Source: Bradyrhizobium sp. MOS003
Lineage (GTDB): Bacteria > Pseudomonadota > Alphaproteobacteria > Rhizobiales > Xanthobacteraceae
Assembly: GCF_003020125.1 (NCBI RefSeq)
Contig: NZ_PYFW01000004.1
Span: 558,001-622,000 of the forward strand
Direction: 5' to 3'
DNA length: 64,000 nt
Below are positions 1 through 7,779 of the stretch, one piece after another. Both the position numbers and the translations under genes were made by a program. The number at the start of each line of letters is the position of its first letter. Positions within the stretch are counted from its first letter, which is position 1. Under the pieces are notes generated by a model, which was not told where the DNA came from, did not search any database, and saw only the letters and a program-made list of their open reading frames with translations.

Positions 1-397
1 GCCGGTGCCGGACCACGTCCAGAATGCCGTCGGCGACATAGACGCGGCCATCGTCGCCGATCACGGGATCGCAGAGATAGACGAGCCTGGAATTCCGTCT
101 GAGCGCCCGCTCGACGAAATCGGCGATCACGGCGGCATTGCCCGGCGAGCCAAGATAGCCGGTGACGAGCACAGCGGCCTCGTCGACCAGACCGCGCTCC
201 TCCACACCGGTCAGAAGATCGGCAACGAGCTCGGTCTCCAGCACCCGCCCGCGCAGGCTCGGATAGCGCGGATGGTTGGACAGCAGCGTCGTCGGCACCG
301 CCAGAACGTTCACGCCCTCCGCCTGGATGGCATAGGCGGCCGCGCTGTTGCCGACATGGCCGTGGACCACCTGGCTTTGAATGGAGATGACGAGCAT
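1..397 (-). CDS. pdxY: Pyridoxal kinase PdxY (5' part only)
   Basis: This is the N-terminal part (about 132 residues) of a pyridoxal kinase, cut by the left window edge; the family is usually near 285 residues. It phosphorylates pyridoxal to pyridoxal 5'-phosphate in vitamin B6 salvage, in the cytoplasm. The protein starts MLVISIQSQVVHGHVGNSAA, the typical PdxY opening, in which the early Ser and the HGHVGN stretch line the pyridoxal pocket of the ribokinase-like fold. A later CDPVIGDDGRVYV segment matches the conserved DPVxGD block of the family. The ATG at 397 is the first start in frame; no strong ribosome-binding site precedes it. The gene reads left, out of the window. Confidence 0.88.
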   Translation of the reverse strand, partial: MLVISIQSQVVHGHVGNSAAAYAIQAEGVNVLAVPTTLLSNHPRYPSLRGRVLETELVADLLTGVEERGLVDEAAVLVTGYLGSPGNAAVIADFVERALRRNSRLVYLCDPVIGDDGRVYVADGILDVVRHR

Positions 398-476
398 GGA
401 AGAGGTCCGTAAGGAGAAACATCAGGCGATGCAAGACTAGCCCGTCTCGGCCCCGAGAGCACGCGGCGCCCGCACT

Positions 477-1109
477 TCAACGTCGTGCCAGCTCGCCGAG
501 ATAGGCGCAGAACATGTCGGCCAGCCCGTCGGCATGACGCGCGATCTCGGCCTCACTGCGCGGCGTCTCCGAAAACCGCTTACCGACCTCGCTTAGCGTC
601 GTCTTGATCAGCTCGCCGGCAAGCGCACGGGTCGCCTCCGATGCTTTGGGCAGCGCCTCCCGCATGAACGCCGCGATGATCCCCTCACCGGCGGCCCGCG
701 CGTCCTGCGCCTCGGGCGCGTCGCGATAGAGCGGCGCTGCATCGCTGAGCGCGCCGCGGATCGCGGCCTCCTCGCACTCGGACAGAATGAAAGCCTGCAC
801 CAGCGCGCGCAGCCGCACCGGCGGTGACTTCGTGCGGTCTTCGAGGATGCCGCGCAGCAGCTCGCTCGTTTGCCGCCACTCGTCGCTCTGGAGACGGAAC
901 AGGATCGCGGCCTTGTTCGGAAAATATTGGTATAGCGATCCGACACTCACCCCGGCCCGCTCCGCCACCCGCGCCGTGGTGAAACGCTGCGCGCCCTCCT
1001 TCGTCAGAACCTGAACAGCGGCATCGAGGATGGCCGCGACAAGCTCGCTTGAGCGGGCCTGTTGCGGCTGTTTTCGTGAAGAGATTGAACGGCTTCGACG
1101 CTCGGCCAC
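477..1109 (-). CDS. TetR family transcriptional regulator
   Basis: A 210-residue TetR-type repressor. Residues about 20-65 form the helix-turn-helix domain, with the typical sequence TTARVAERAGVSVGSLYQYF followed by NKAAIL; the rest is a helical ligand-binding domain resembling the TetR_C group that follows AcrR-like N-termini. The only good start is GTG at 1109, since no in-frame ATG lies upstream. It is transcribed divergently from the O-methyltransferase gene at 1208, and an imperfect 20-bp dyad at 1137-1156 lies between them, so it probably represses itself and the methyltransferase. The ligand is unknown. Confidence 0.85.
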   Translation of the reverse strand: MAERRSRSISSRKQPQQARSSELVAAILDAAVQVLTKEGAQRFTTARVAERAGVSVGSLYQYFPNKAAILFRLQSDEWRQTSELLRGILEDRTKSPPVRLRALVQAFILSECEEAAIRGALSDAAPLYRDAPEAQDARAAGEGIIAAFMREALPKASEATRALAGELIKTTLSEVGKRFSETPRSEAEIARHADGLADMFCAYLGELARR

Positions 1110-1136
1110 GGCTCACTTGGCGAATGCGAATAGGAA

Positions 1137-1156
1137 ATGCGACGAATTAGTCGTAT
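1137..1156. promoter_or_regulatory. Candidate TetR operator (20-bp dyad)
   Basis: The sequence ATGCGACGAATTAGTCGTAT matches its own reverse complement at 16 of 20 positions, with GCGAC/GTCGT-type half-sites. It lies in the 98-bp gap between the divergent TetR gene and the O-methyltransferase gene, the usual place for a TetR operator. Assignment is by position and symmetry only. Confidence 0.6.
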
Positions 1157-1207
1157 TTCACGCGGCACGCAAGCACGCGTTTCTTCGCCACCCTCTGGAG
1201 ACCTAAA

Positions 1208-1873
1208 ATGACCACCCCAACCATCACATCGCTTGGGCCGCTGCTGGAGCGCCTGTTCGACGAGTCCGAGGCAGCAAACGGCGCAACACTGGCCGCCGTC
1301 GCAGATTTGTCCGATGCCGACCGGGCGCGCTTGATGCAGAGCAAGACTGACTATCGCGACCTCTACGGACGCCTGAAGGACGCGCCGCTCGCGGTCTCGC
1401 GCGAGACAGCACGCCTGCTCTACATGCTGGCACGCGCCTCCCGGGCCGGGGTGATCGTCGAGTTCGGCACCTCGTTCGGCATCTCGACACTGCACCTTGC
1501 CGCAGGCCTGCGCGACAATGGCGGCGGCCACCTCATCACCAGCGAGTTCGAGCCGTCCAAGGCGGCGCGGGCACGGGAAAACCTCATCGCCGGCGGCCTG
1601 ATCGATCTCGTCGAGATTCGTGAGGGCGACGCGCTGAAGACGCTCGGCATCGATCTGCCCGATACGATCGATCTCGTGCTGCTCGACGGCGCCAAGGCGC
1701 TCTATCTGGATATCCTCGATCTGCTGGAAGGCCATCTCGGACCGGGCGCGATCATCGTCGCCGACAATGCCGACGACAGCCCGGACTATCTGGCGCGCGT
1801 GCGCGCGCCCGGCAGCGGCTACATGTCAACGAACTTCGCCGAAGACGTCGAGCTCTCCGTGCGGATCAGCTGA
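1208..1873 (+). CDS. Class I SAM-dependent O-methyltransferase
   Basis: A 221-residue methyltransferase of the O-methyltransferase/Methyltransf_24 type. The SAM-binding motif I is EFGTSFGIST at about residues 85-94, an acidic ribose-binding region follows (TSEFEPSKA), and DLVLLDGAKALY near residue 157 is the motif that carries the metal- or substrate-contacting Asp in catechol-O-methyltransferase-like enzymes. The substrate is unknown; small phenolics are the usual targets. A purine-rich GGAGACC precedes the ATG at 1208. It is divergent from the TetR gene, which is likely its regulator, so it may be induced by a toxic or signalling compound that it methylates. Confidence 0.82.
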   Translation: MTTPTITSLGPLLERLFDESEAANGATLAAVADLSDADRARLMQSKTDYRDLYGRLKDAPLAVSRETARLLYMLARASRAGVIVEFGTSFGISTLHLAAGLRDNGGGHLITSEFEPSKAARARENLIAGGLIDLVEIREGDALKTLGIDLPDTIDLVLLDGAKALYLDILDLLEGHLGPGAIIVADNADDSPDYLARVRAPGSGYMSTNFAEDVELSVRIS

Positions 1874-2002
1874 CACCGCACGGTCCGTTTCCCATCCGGT
1901 GTCGCAGCTTCGTCACTTACGAATGATATTTGCTCTCGGCGAAGAGTCTGTTCATGACTGACCGTGGCTGTCGCGCTGCATCTTTCACCCGCTGAGAGAC
2001 TC

Positions 2003-2348
2003 ATGACCCCAGCTTTCAATGCCTACGCAGCACTCGCGCTCGCCATCGTGTTCGAGGTCACCGCGTCGGCGTTGTTGCAGCAGTCGGCGCAGTTCACCCG
2101 TCCGTGGCCGACACTGGGGATGGTCCTGCTCTACGTCGCCTCGTTCTATGCGCTGTCGGTGGCGATCCGGGTTGTCCCGTTGAGCATCGCCTACGCGATC
2201 TGGGGTGGGGTCGGCATCATCATGACCGCCACCGTGTCCCTTCGTGCTGTTCCGCCAGATACTGGACGCCGCAGCCTTCGTCGGCATTGGCCTGATCGTA
2301 TCAGGTGTCGTGGTCATCAACTTGTTCTCGGAGACCATGGTGCGTTGA
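2003..2348 (+). pseudogene. SMR (EmrE/QacE-like) efflux protein, frameshifted
   Basis: Small multidrug resistance proteins are about 105-110 residues with four membrane helices and antiport drugs for protons. From the ATG at 2003 the frame reads MTPAFNAYAALALAIVFEVT, with the membrane-embedded Glu (EVTAS) essential for transport and the conserved TRPWPTLG and SIAYAIWGGVGI segments. After TATVS the frame is lost. One extra C in the run at 2238-2240 shifts reading; in the other frame the fourth helix continues as FVLFRQILDAAAFVGIGLIV and ends VVVINLFSETMVR with a stop at 2346-2348. The intact length would be about 115 residues. This is either a recent 1-nt insertion or a base-calling error. It lies between the methyltransferase and a cytochrome gene on the other strand. 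Confidence 0.8.
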
Positions 2349-2369
2349 TGCCGGGGAACCGGCGCGCCG

Positions 2370-2729
2370 CTATTGGCTTTGCACGGGCTTTGCCGAACGC
2401 GGAGCGGACCGCGCTGGCTTCTTGGGCCTGACCGCAGCGCGCGGCGGCTCGTCAACAGACTGCAGATAGGCGGCGAGCGCCTTGGCCGAGTCCGAACTGG
2501 TCGCGTAGTGATCCTTGAGGAACCAGGCCAGCGTCAGGCTGAAGCGCCCCTTGGCAAGGCCCCGCGGGCTGCGATGGCAGGTCGCGCAGCCGTCAGCGAA
2601 CAGCTTTGCGGGCGGCTTGCCGGCGTCGAGATTTTGCGCGGCGGCAACCGTCGCCGTCAGAACGGCGGCGGCTGCAACAGCGATCACGGGCACGATCCGG
2701 TCGCGCCCCGAATGAAACAGCGATGTCAA
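2370..2729 (-). CDS. Small secreted c-type cytochrome
   Basis: A 119-residue protein with an N-terminal signal sequence (IVPVIAVAAAAVLTATVAAAQ) and a single CATCH haem-attachment motif in FADGCATCHRSPRG near residue 50. It therefore carries one covalent c-type haem in the periplasm. The globular part is only about 55 residues long and is followed by a basic, Pro/Ala-rich tail (RPKKPARSAPRSAKP). No Met is visible after the haem motif that could act as the distal axial ligand, which is unusual for a class I cytochrome c; His in the KDHYAT segment is a possible replacement. The redox partner is unknown. Confidence 0.72.
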   Translation of the reverse strand: MTSLFHSGRDRIVPVIAVAAAAVLTATVAAAQNLDAGKPPAKLFADGCATCHRSPRGLAKGRFSLTLAWFLKDHYATSSDSAKALAAYLQSVDEPPRAAVRPKKPARSAPRSAKPVQSQ

Positions 2730-2748
2730 ATGCCGTCCCGTCTTTCAG

Positions 2749-2955
2749 TCACGCCGCCGACAGTTGATCGAACTCCGGTGGTGCGTAAGCCTTGCCGTCC
2801 TGGTCGGTGATGACGACCTGCCACCCCTCGCTCGCCCACACCTTGGCCTTCGCCACGATGAGCAACCGGCTCTCGCGGGCGAAACTGTACTTCGCGTTGT
2901 CGCGTTCTGCGATCATTTTGTAGGCCAATTCGCATCCCCTTGCGTCGCCCTGCAC
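2749..2955 (-). CDS. Small conserved hypothetical protein
   Basis: A short soluble protein of about 68 residues with no signal peptide. The central segment reads AYKMIAERDNAKYSFARESR and continues into LLIVAKAKVWASEGWQVVITDQDG, an alternating charged and hydrophobic pattern like small rhizobial conserved proteins. The start is uncertain: GTG at 2955 has GAGAAGG upstream, and a TTG about 36 bases downstream has AAGGGGA in front. Longer forms reaching back to 3081 have an N-terminus of poor, non-protein-like composition. Function unknown. Confidence 0.55.
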   Translation of the reverse strand: MQGDARGCELAYKMIAERDNAKYSFARESRLLIVAKAKVWASEGWQVVITDQDGKAYAPPEFDQLSAA

Positions 2956-3092
2956 CCGGCCTTCTCGTGGCAGCGGGCTTTGGCGGCAATTCGCCGGGAG
3001 CGTGGCAATTTGGTGCCATCCGCAGGCATGGTGCCAATGATCGGCGCTGGCGACCGGCGACGATGGAACCGATCGTCCCAATTCCGGAGCCC

Positions 3093-3371
3093 CTAGTGCA
3101 CGCGGATGATGTGGGGACGGCCGAGATCGATCAGCCCCTGCACCGCAGAGAGGCGGTCGTCGAGGGCTGCGATTGTGAGCAGCAAGTTGTTGCGTCGCTC
3201 GTCGAGCATGCCCATCTCGGCGCCGGTGAGCTTTGTGCCCGTCCGCTCCTTGTGGATCCGTTCGAGGGACTCGCGCAGTCCGGCGATCAGGCCGGTCAGC
3301 TGCTTGGCTTCCTTCGTCATCGAACGCTTCGCGACATTTTGGCGGCGCGTCTCGGCCTGGCCCTGTTTCAT
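3093..3371 (-). CDS. Small helical hypothetical protein
   Basis: A 92-residue, highly charged protein with no signal peptide or membrane segment. It looks fully helical: residues about 20-55 (KEAKQLTGLIAGLRESLERI) and 60-85 (ERRNNLLLTIAALDDRLSAV) have heptad-like spacing of hydrophobic residues, suggesting a short coiled-coil dimer. The strand and frame are supported by this ordered pattern compared with the disordered readings of the other frames. The function is unknown. Confidence 0.5.
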   Translation of the reverse strand: MKQGQAETRRQNVAKRSMTKEAKQLTGLIAGLRESLERIHKERTGTKLTGAEMGMLDERRNNLLLTIAALDDRLSAVQGLIDLGRPHIIRVH

Positions 3372-3494
3372 ATCATCCTCCCGTGCCCCGCTGCCCCGAG
3401 TGGATGCTTACAGCTTTGGGTAGACATGTTACGATCGATGAAATCTGCCCGCGAAGAACTATCTTAAATTGTAAAAGCCTCGACAAACCAAGAA

Positions 3495-3520
3495 AAAGCC
3501 CGGCACCATGGCCGGGCTTT
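3495..3520 (-). terminator. Rho-independent terminator of the SH3b gene
   Basis: Ten-base arms AAAGCCCGGC and GCCGGGCTTT flank a 6-base loop. Read on the minus strand the hairpin is followed by TTTTTC, just downstream of the SH3b protein gene that ends at 3532. Confidence 0.85.
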
Positions 3521-3531
3521 GCGTTGCAATG

Positions 3532-4539
3532 CTAGTGCTTCTGATGTCCGCCACCGGGGCCGCCCGCCGGAGCACCGCCGCCGCGCGGGGCGGCATTGAT
3601 ATGCGGGGCACCACCCCCGCCGCCGTGCGGCATTGCAGGCGCGGCAGCGCGCGGCACCGGCATCTGCGCACGGGCATTCATCGGCGAACCATGGCTCACG
3701 TTTGGCTGGGCGACATGCGGCAACGCCGGACGCGCGGCCGATACGCGGGGCGCTTCGTGCGAGCGGGCCATCGGCTGCGCACGCACCGGAGCGCGGGTCG
3801 CAGCCCGCTCGTGCATCATGCGTGCCTGTGCATCGCGCGGATTGCGGCTCTGCGAGTCGGTCCGTTCATGCGCGATGCGCTCGTTTCGTCCCGCGCGGGT
3901 CCGGTCGGGCGTAACAGCAGCGTCGCGCTTCGCGATCGCAGCGTCGCGTCTGGCGATCGCAGCGTCGCGTCGCGCGATCGCTCCATCGTGCTGTGTGGTC
4001 GTGGCGTCACGCCCTGAGATCGCGGCGGTGCCCTTGCCGCGCACGCCGCTGCGTTCGAGCGCGATTGCCGCATCGCGCGTCGCCGCACGGCCGATGCGAG
4101 CCGCACGCGGATCAATCGTCATCCGCATCGCGACGCGCTCGTGCGAGGTCCAGTAGTTATTCCAGTAGGCGTGGCGGCGATAAAAAGGACGTCCTTCGTA
4201 ATAGCTGGACCAGTACGAGGTCAGCACGAAGGGAACGACGGGAACGTCGATCTCATCGACATAGTCGGGGAGATAGACGTAATGATTGCGGTAGAGATAT
4301 TCGAGATATTGCGACGAAACCCAGCCGCGGTCATCGGAGAAGCTGACGTCGCACCAGGCATTGCCGCGCAGGCAGCCATGGATGTTGACGCGAGCGCCCT
4401 CGGGGACGCGATCGACCAGGGGAAAGCCCGGCCCTGGCCCGGCGCGCAATCCGGTCGAGACGGTGACGATGCCCGGCGCGGCCAGCGCGGCCGTCGGGAC
4501 CAGCAACAATGCTGCAACTAAAGCGGTTCTGAACTTCAT
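3532..4539 (-). CDS. Secreted SH3b-domain protein with low-complexity tail
   Basis: A 335-residue exported protein. The start is the ATG at 4539, preceded by a perfect AAGGAGG at good spacing; a signal peptide follows (MKFRTALVAALLLVPTAALA). Residues about 22-80 form a bacterial SH3 domain (VSTGLRAGPGPGFPLVDRVP, then CDVSFSDDRGWVSSQYL), a fold often used to bind peptidoglycan. A Tyr/Trp-rich linker (SYWSSYYEGRPFYRRHAYW) leads to an Arg/Ala-rich tail with heptapeptide copies of the type RRDAAIA, and the C-terminus is rich in Gly, Pro and His. Only the SH3b part is conserved in character; the tail is probably disordered and basic. A likely role is at the cell envelope. Confidence 0.75.
   Translation of the reverse strand: MKFRTALVAALLLVPTAALAAPGIVTVSTGLRAGPGPGFPLVDRVPEGARVNIHGCLRGNAWCDVSFSDDRGWVSSQYLEYLYRNHYVYLPDYVDEIDVPVVPFVLTSYWSSYYEGRPFYRRHAYWNNYWTSHERVAMRMTIDPRAARIGRAATRDAAIALERSGVRGKGTAAISGRDATTTQHDGAIARRDAAIARRDAAIAKRDAAVTPDRTRAGRNERIAHERTDSQSRNPRDAQARMMHERAATRAPVRAQPMARSHEAPRVSAARPALPHVAQPNVSHGSPMNARAQMPVPRAAAPAMPHGGGGGAPHINAAPRGGGAPAGGPGGGHQKH
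3920..3982 (-). repeat. Three 21-bp tandem repeats inside the SH3b gene
   Basis: Three adjacent 21-base units, each close to GCGTCGCG, four to five variable bases and CGATCGCA, encode the repeated heptapeptide (A)RRDAAI / KRDAAV. Similar, more diverged units flank the block. The repeat keeps frame, so copy number could vary without disrupting the protein. Confidence 0.75.
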
Positions 4540-4693
4540 GGCGCAGTCCTCCTTTGAGAGGCGGAACGCGCCAGCAGAACAGGCGTTCCGCGTACGGCGC
4601 GCCAACCATCGAAAGATTGAGATGCGCGCCGCTGCGCGGTTCAATATTCATCCGCCGTTCATCGGCGCACCGCGTATGGCGCGCCCAGGAGCG

Positions 4694-6616
4694 TCAATTG
4701 ACCTGCAACATGAACGCGTCGAAGTACGACGCAAGCCCGGCAAAGTCGGAGAGCGGCAGCACGTTCGCAACATACTGGTCCGGCCGCACCACAACCACGC
4801 AGCCGGCTTTCCGATCGATGCCGCGCATCGTGAAAATGTCCTGGCCGCTCTTGAGGTCCGGACAGAACATCTTTTCGTAGTCGCGCAAACCATACCGCCC
4901 CTTGCGCGGGAGCAGCAGCGACGGCATCGACGCCACGTCGAGCTCGCGATGATTTTGCTGAAAGACCGCCCGAAAATCGATCACGCTGTCGATGTCGGCG
5001 CCAACGGGGGTGAATCGTTTCAGCGGAGATTCCCGGGCGTCCGTGAGGAAGTTGCACAGCGCGCGAATGGCGGAGCCTGCCGCCGCAGGATCTTCGGCCG
5101 GCGAGAACGCGTAGATCCGGAAGCGGCCATCAGCCTGCGCAGCGTGGCCGAGATGAACCGGCTTGGCATCCGCCAGCCGAATCACAGGTGCGGAATGAAA
5201 GCGCTTGCCGATAACGAGGCCATGCGCGAGATGCTGATGCGAGGCTGCACCTGTGAGGATCGACGGCGTGTAATGCGTCGCCGTGCCCGCGGTGTAGCGG
5301 CCGTGCCTGACGAAATAATCCTGCGTCCTGTCGGCGTCGGCGCCACCCGCTTTTGCTGACGACGCCAAAATCCCCGCCCATTCGCGATCGAAATCGATCA
5401 ACTCTTTCGCAACCGACTGGCGCTCCGCCGAATAGGAATGCAGCAGGTGTGGGGCGCACTGCTTCCGCAGGACGGCGGCAAGTTTCCAGCCAAGATTGAA
5501 GGCGTCCTGCATCGAGACGTTCATGCCCTGCCCGGCCTTGGGGCTGTGGGTATGGCAGGCATCGCCGGCGATGAAGATACGTGGCAGGCGCGATGCGATC
5601 TCGGCCTCCGGCACGTCGTCGAACTTGTCAGTGAGACGCTGGCCGATCTCGTAGACCGACCACCAGGCGATCTCCTTCACCTCCAGCGTATGCGGCTTCA
5701 GGATCCGCTGCGCCTTCGCAATCACGTCGTCGGCGGTGATGTTGCGGTTGGCGACGCGCTCGCCGACCTCGAGCTTGGCGAGTTCGACATAGATGCGGAC
5801 CATGTAGCCGCCCTCACGCGGAATGATCAGCAGGCTGCCGTCCTTCGCCGACTGGATCAGGGACTTGAAGCGGATGTCCGGAAAATCGGTCACGGCCAGC
5901 ACGTCCATCACGCCCCAGGCGTGGTTGGCGGAATCGCCGTGCAGCTCTCGCCCGATCGACTTGCGCACCATGCTGCGCGCACCGTCGCAGCCGACGACAT
6001 AGCGCGCCTTGATCGTTTCGACGCTGCCCTCGTTCCCGGCATCGACGCGTTCGAGACGCACGGTTACGGCAGGACCGGCGGGACCTGCGGCCGGATCGAC
6101 CTGGAGGTCGAGCAGGCGACGGCTGTAATGAGGTTCGAGCTTGGCCGGCGATTTGCGCATGACATCGAGAAAGCCGTCATGGATGCGCGCCTGGTTGAGA
6201 ATGACGTGGGGGAATTCCGACAGCCCATCCTCGACGTCCTGCACCCTTCCGTTGCGAACGATGGTCTCGGGCAGCCGCTCGTCCGGCTTCCAGAACGTGG
6301 TCTCGTTGACCCAATAGGCCTCCTTCAGCACGCGCTCGCTGAAGCCGTAGGCATGGAACATTTCCATGGTGCGGCAGGCGACGCCGTCGGCCTGCCCGAC
6401 CAGCAGGCGATCCGGCTTCTGCTCGACGATGCAGGTCTTGATATCAGGGAATTGCGCAAGCTGGGCGGCGAGCGTGAGGCCCGCAGGGCCACAGCCCACG
6501 ATAAGGACATCGACCTCATCAGGCACGGCCCCGGTGGCGCCCGACGCCTGAACGCGCTCGGCGGGGTCGGCGATCTCGGGGTCGCCCGGCTGAAATCCAT
6601 TCAAATGGAATTGCAT
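4694..6616 (-). CDS. FAD-dependent aromatic hydroxylase (phenol hydroxylase type)
   Basis: A 640-residue flavoprotein monooxygenase of the group that contains phenol 2-monooxygenase and 3-hydroxybenzoate 4-monooxygenase. It uses NADPH and O2 to hydroxylate a phenolic ring. Visible motifs are the FAD-binding VDVLIVGCGPAGLTLAAQL near residue 35, the NAD(P)H/FAD motif YVVGCDGARSMVRKSIG near 205, and the second FAD motif IFIAGDACHTHSPKAGQGMN near 345. The C-terminal 180 residues match the thioredoxin-like dimerisation domain of phenol hydroxylase. The length suits the family. It is divergent from a MarR gene across a dyad at 6654-6676, so substrate-induced derepression is likely. The exact substrate cannot be read from sequence. 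Confidence 0.87.
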   Translation of the reverse strand: MQFHLNGFQPGDPEIADPAERVQASGATGAVPDEVDVLIVGCGPAGLTLAAQLAQFPDIKTCIVEQKPDRLLVGQADGVACRTMEMFHAYGFSERVLKEAYWVNETTFWKPDERLPETIVRNGRVQDVEDGLSEFPHVILNQARIHDGFLDVMRKSPAKLEPHYSRRLLDLQVDPAAGPAGPAVTVRLERVDAGNEGSVETIKARYVVGCDGARSMVRKSIGRELHGDSANHAWGVMDVLAVTDFPDIRFKSLIQSAKDGSLLIIPREGGYMVRIYVELAKLEVGERVANRNITADDVIAKAQRILKPHTLEVKEIAWWSVYEIGQRLTDKFDDVPEAEIASRLPRIFIAGDACHTHSPKAGQGMNVSMQDAFNLGWKLAAVLRKQCAPHLLHSYSAERQSVAKELIDFDREWAGILASSAKAGGADADRTQDYFVRHGRYTAGTATHYTPSILTGAASHQHLAHGLVIGKRFHSAPVIRLADAKPVHLGHAAQADGRFRIYAFSPAEDPAAAGSAIRALCNFLTDARESPLKRFTPVGADIDSVIDFRAVFQQNHRELDVASMPSLLLPRKGRYGLRDYEKMFCPDLKSGQDIFTMRGIDRKAGCVVVVRPDQYVANVLPLSDFAGLASYFDAFMLQVN

Positions 6617-6653
6617 GCGCCTCTCCCCTCAACTCTCTGCTTTGATATTGCTC

Positions 6654-6676
6654 AGTATGCTGACTATCAGTATACT
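6654..6676. promoter_or_regulatory. Candidate MarR operator (23-bp dyad)
   Basis: A dyad with outer arms AGTAT/ATACT and inner arms CTGA/TCAG matches its reverse complement at about 18 of 23 positions. It lies in the gap between the divergent hydroxylase (start 6616) and MarR (start 6718) genes, in locally AT-rich DNA. Binding by the adjacent MarR is inferred. Confidence 0.65.
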
Positions 6677-6717
6677 TGTCAACGACAGCGCGCCTCCCAG
6701 GCTCCCAGGAGAATTCG

Positions 6718-7182
6718 GTGAAAGACAACAACGACATGCCCGGGCATCTCGCGCGCCGGTTTCAGCAGATCGCCGTTGCGGTGTTCCTGGCCGAGGTCGC
6801 GGATGCCGGGTTCGACCTCACGCCAGTGCAATATGCCGCGCTCGCGACCATCAAGGCCAATCCGGGGCTCGACCAGGTCACGCTCGCAGGCTTGATCGCC
6901 TATGACCGCACCACCATCACCGGCGTGATCGATCGCCTCGTGCAGAAGGGACTGGCCGAGCGCCGCGCTTCCAGCCGCGATCGCCGCGCCCGCGAGCTCG
7001 AGATCACCGACGAGGGCCGGCGCACGCTGCGCAAGATCACCCCGGCCGTGGAATCGGCCCAGCGCATCCTGCTGCGCGGTCTCAGCACGAGAGAGGGCGA
7101 GGAATTGATGCGGCTGCTGCGCAAGGCGATTGCCGCCGGCAACGATCTGAGCCGCGCGCCGCTGCGCCACGTGCAGGCATGA
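6718..7182 (+). CDS. MarR family transcriptional regulator
   Basis: A winged-helix repressor of about 154 residues. The DNA-binding core is LDQVTLAGLIAYDRTTITGV followed by IDRLVQKGLAERRASSRDRR, the MarR recognition helix and wing. The preferred start is GTG at 6718, because AGGAG lies 7 bases upstream; a longer frame back to 6676 would run into the operator dyad. It is divergent from the aromatic hydroxylase and probably releases DNA on binding a phenolic ligand, as is usual for regulators of such enzymes. Confidence 0.85.
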   Translation: MKDNNDMPGHLARRFQQIAVAVFLAEVADAGFDLTPVQYAALATIKANPGLDQVTLAGLIAYDRTTITGVIDRLVQKGLAERRASSRDRRARELEITDEGRRTLRKITPAVESAQRILLRGLSTREGEELMRLLRKAIAAGNDLSRAPLRHVQA

Positions 7183-7303
7183 TCCCGTATCCTTGCGGGC
7201 GATTGTCGCAGCATCGCGAAACCAGGAACTAACCTTCGGCTGCTACGCTCGGCAACATTCTGCATTTAACGCGCGATTAACTTTGCCGGTTCGGGAGATC
7301 AGG

Positions 7304-7738
7304 ATGTTCAGGTTCGTCATTGCGGCAGCGGCCATCGTGCTCTCGACTGGCTTTGCGCTCGCAAACGGCCATGGCGGCGGCGATGCCGCGCCTGCGCCCA
7401 AGCCCGAGGCTGCGACCGCGCCGGCGAAGGTGATCATCACCAAGCAGGGTCCCAAGCTCGTCGATCTCAAGGGCATGACGCTCTACACTTACGAGCGCGA
7501 CACCACGGGAAAGACGTCGAACTGCAACGGCAAATGTACCGAGAGCTGGGTACCGCTCGCCGCGACGGCCGACGCCAAGGCGGTCGGCGACTTCACCGTG
7601 ATCAGCCGCAACGACGGCAGCAAGATGTGGGCGTACCGCTATCGCCCGCTCTACACCTCCCCCGCCGACAAGACGCCAGGTGAAGCCAACGGCACCGCAA
7701 CCACGCTGCAATGGCGCATTGCCCGGCCTGAGGACTAG
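7304..7738 (+). CDS. Secreted COG4315-type protein
   Basis: A 144-residue exported protein with a signal peptide (FRFVIAAAAIVLSTGFALA). The mature part has the repeat typical of the COG4315 family: LVDLKGMTLYTYERDTTGKT, followed by SNCNGKCTESWVPLAA and a second beta-rich unit ending WAYRYRPLYTSPADK. The Cys pair in CNGKC is conserved in this family and may form a disulphide or bind a ligand. The start is the ATG at 7304 with a GGAG-type site upstream. The function of the family is unknown. Confidence 0.78.
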   Translation: MFRFVIAAAAIVLSTGFALANGHGGGDAAPAPKPEAATAPAKVIITKQGPKLVDLKGMTLYTYERDTTGKTSNCNGKCTESWVPLAATADAKAVGDFTVISRNDGSKMWAYRYRPLYTSPADKTPGEANGTATTLQWRIARPED

Positions 7739-7779
7739 AGCGAGATCAGACCGCGCGTCCACACCGGAGCGCGCCTTCT

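Noticed and set aside
1981..2002. GCTGAGA motif before the SMR gene that recalls a TPP riboswitch
   Set aside because: The remaining conserved parts of the thi element (the GGGG and the second half with its CCTGA core) are absent, and an efflux gene of this family is not a TPP target.
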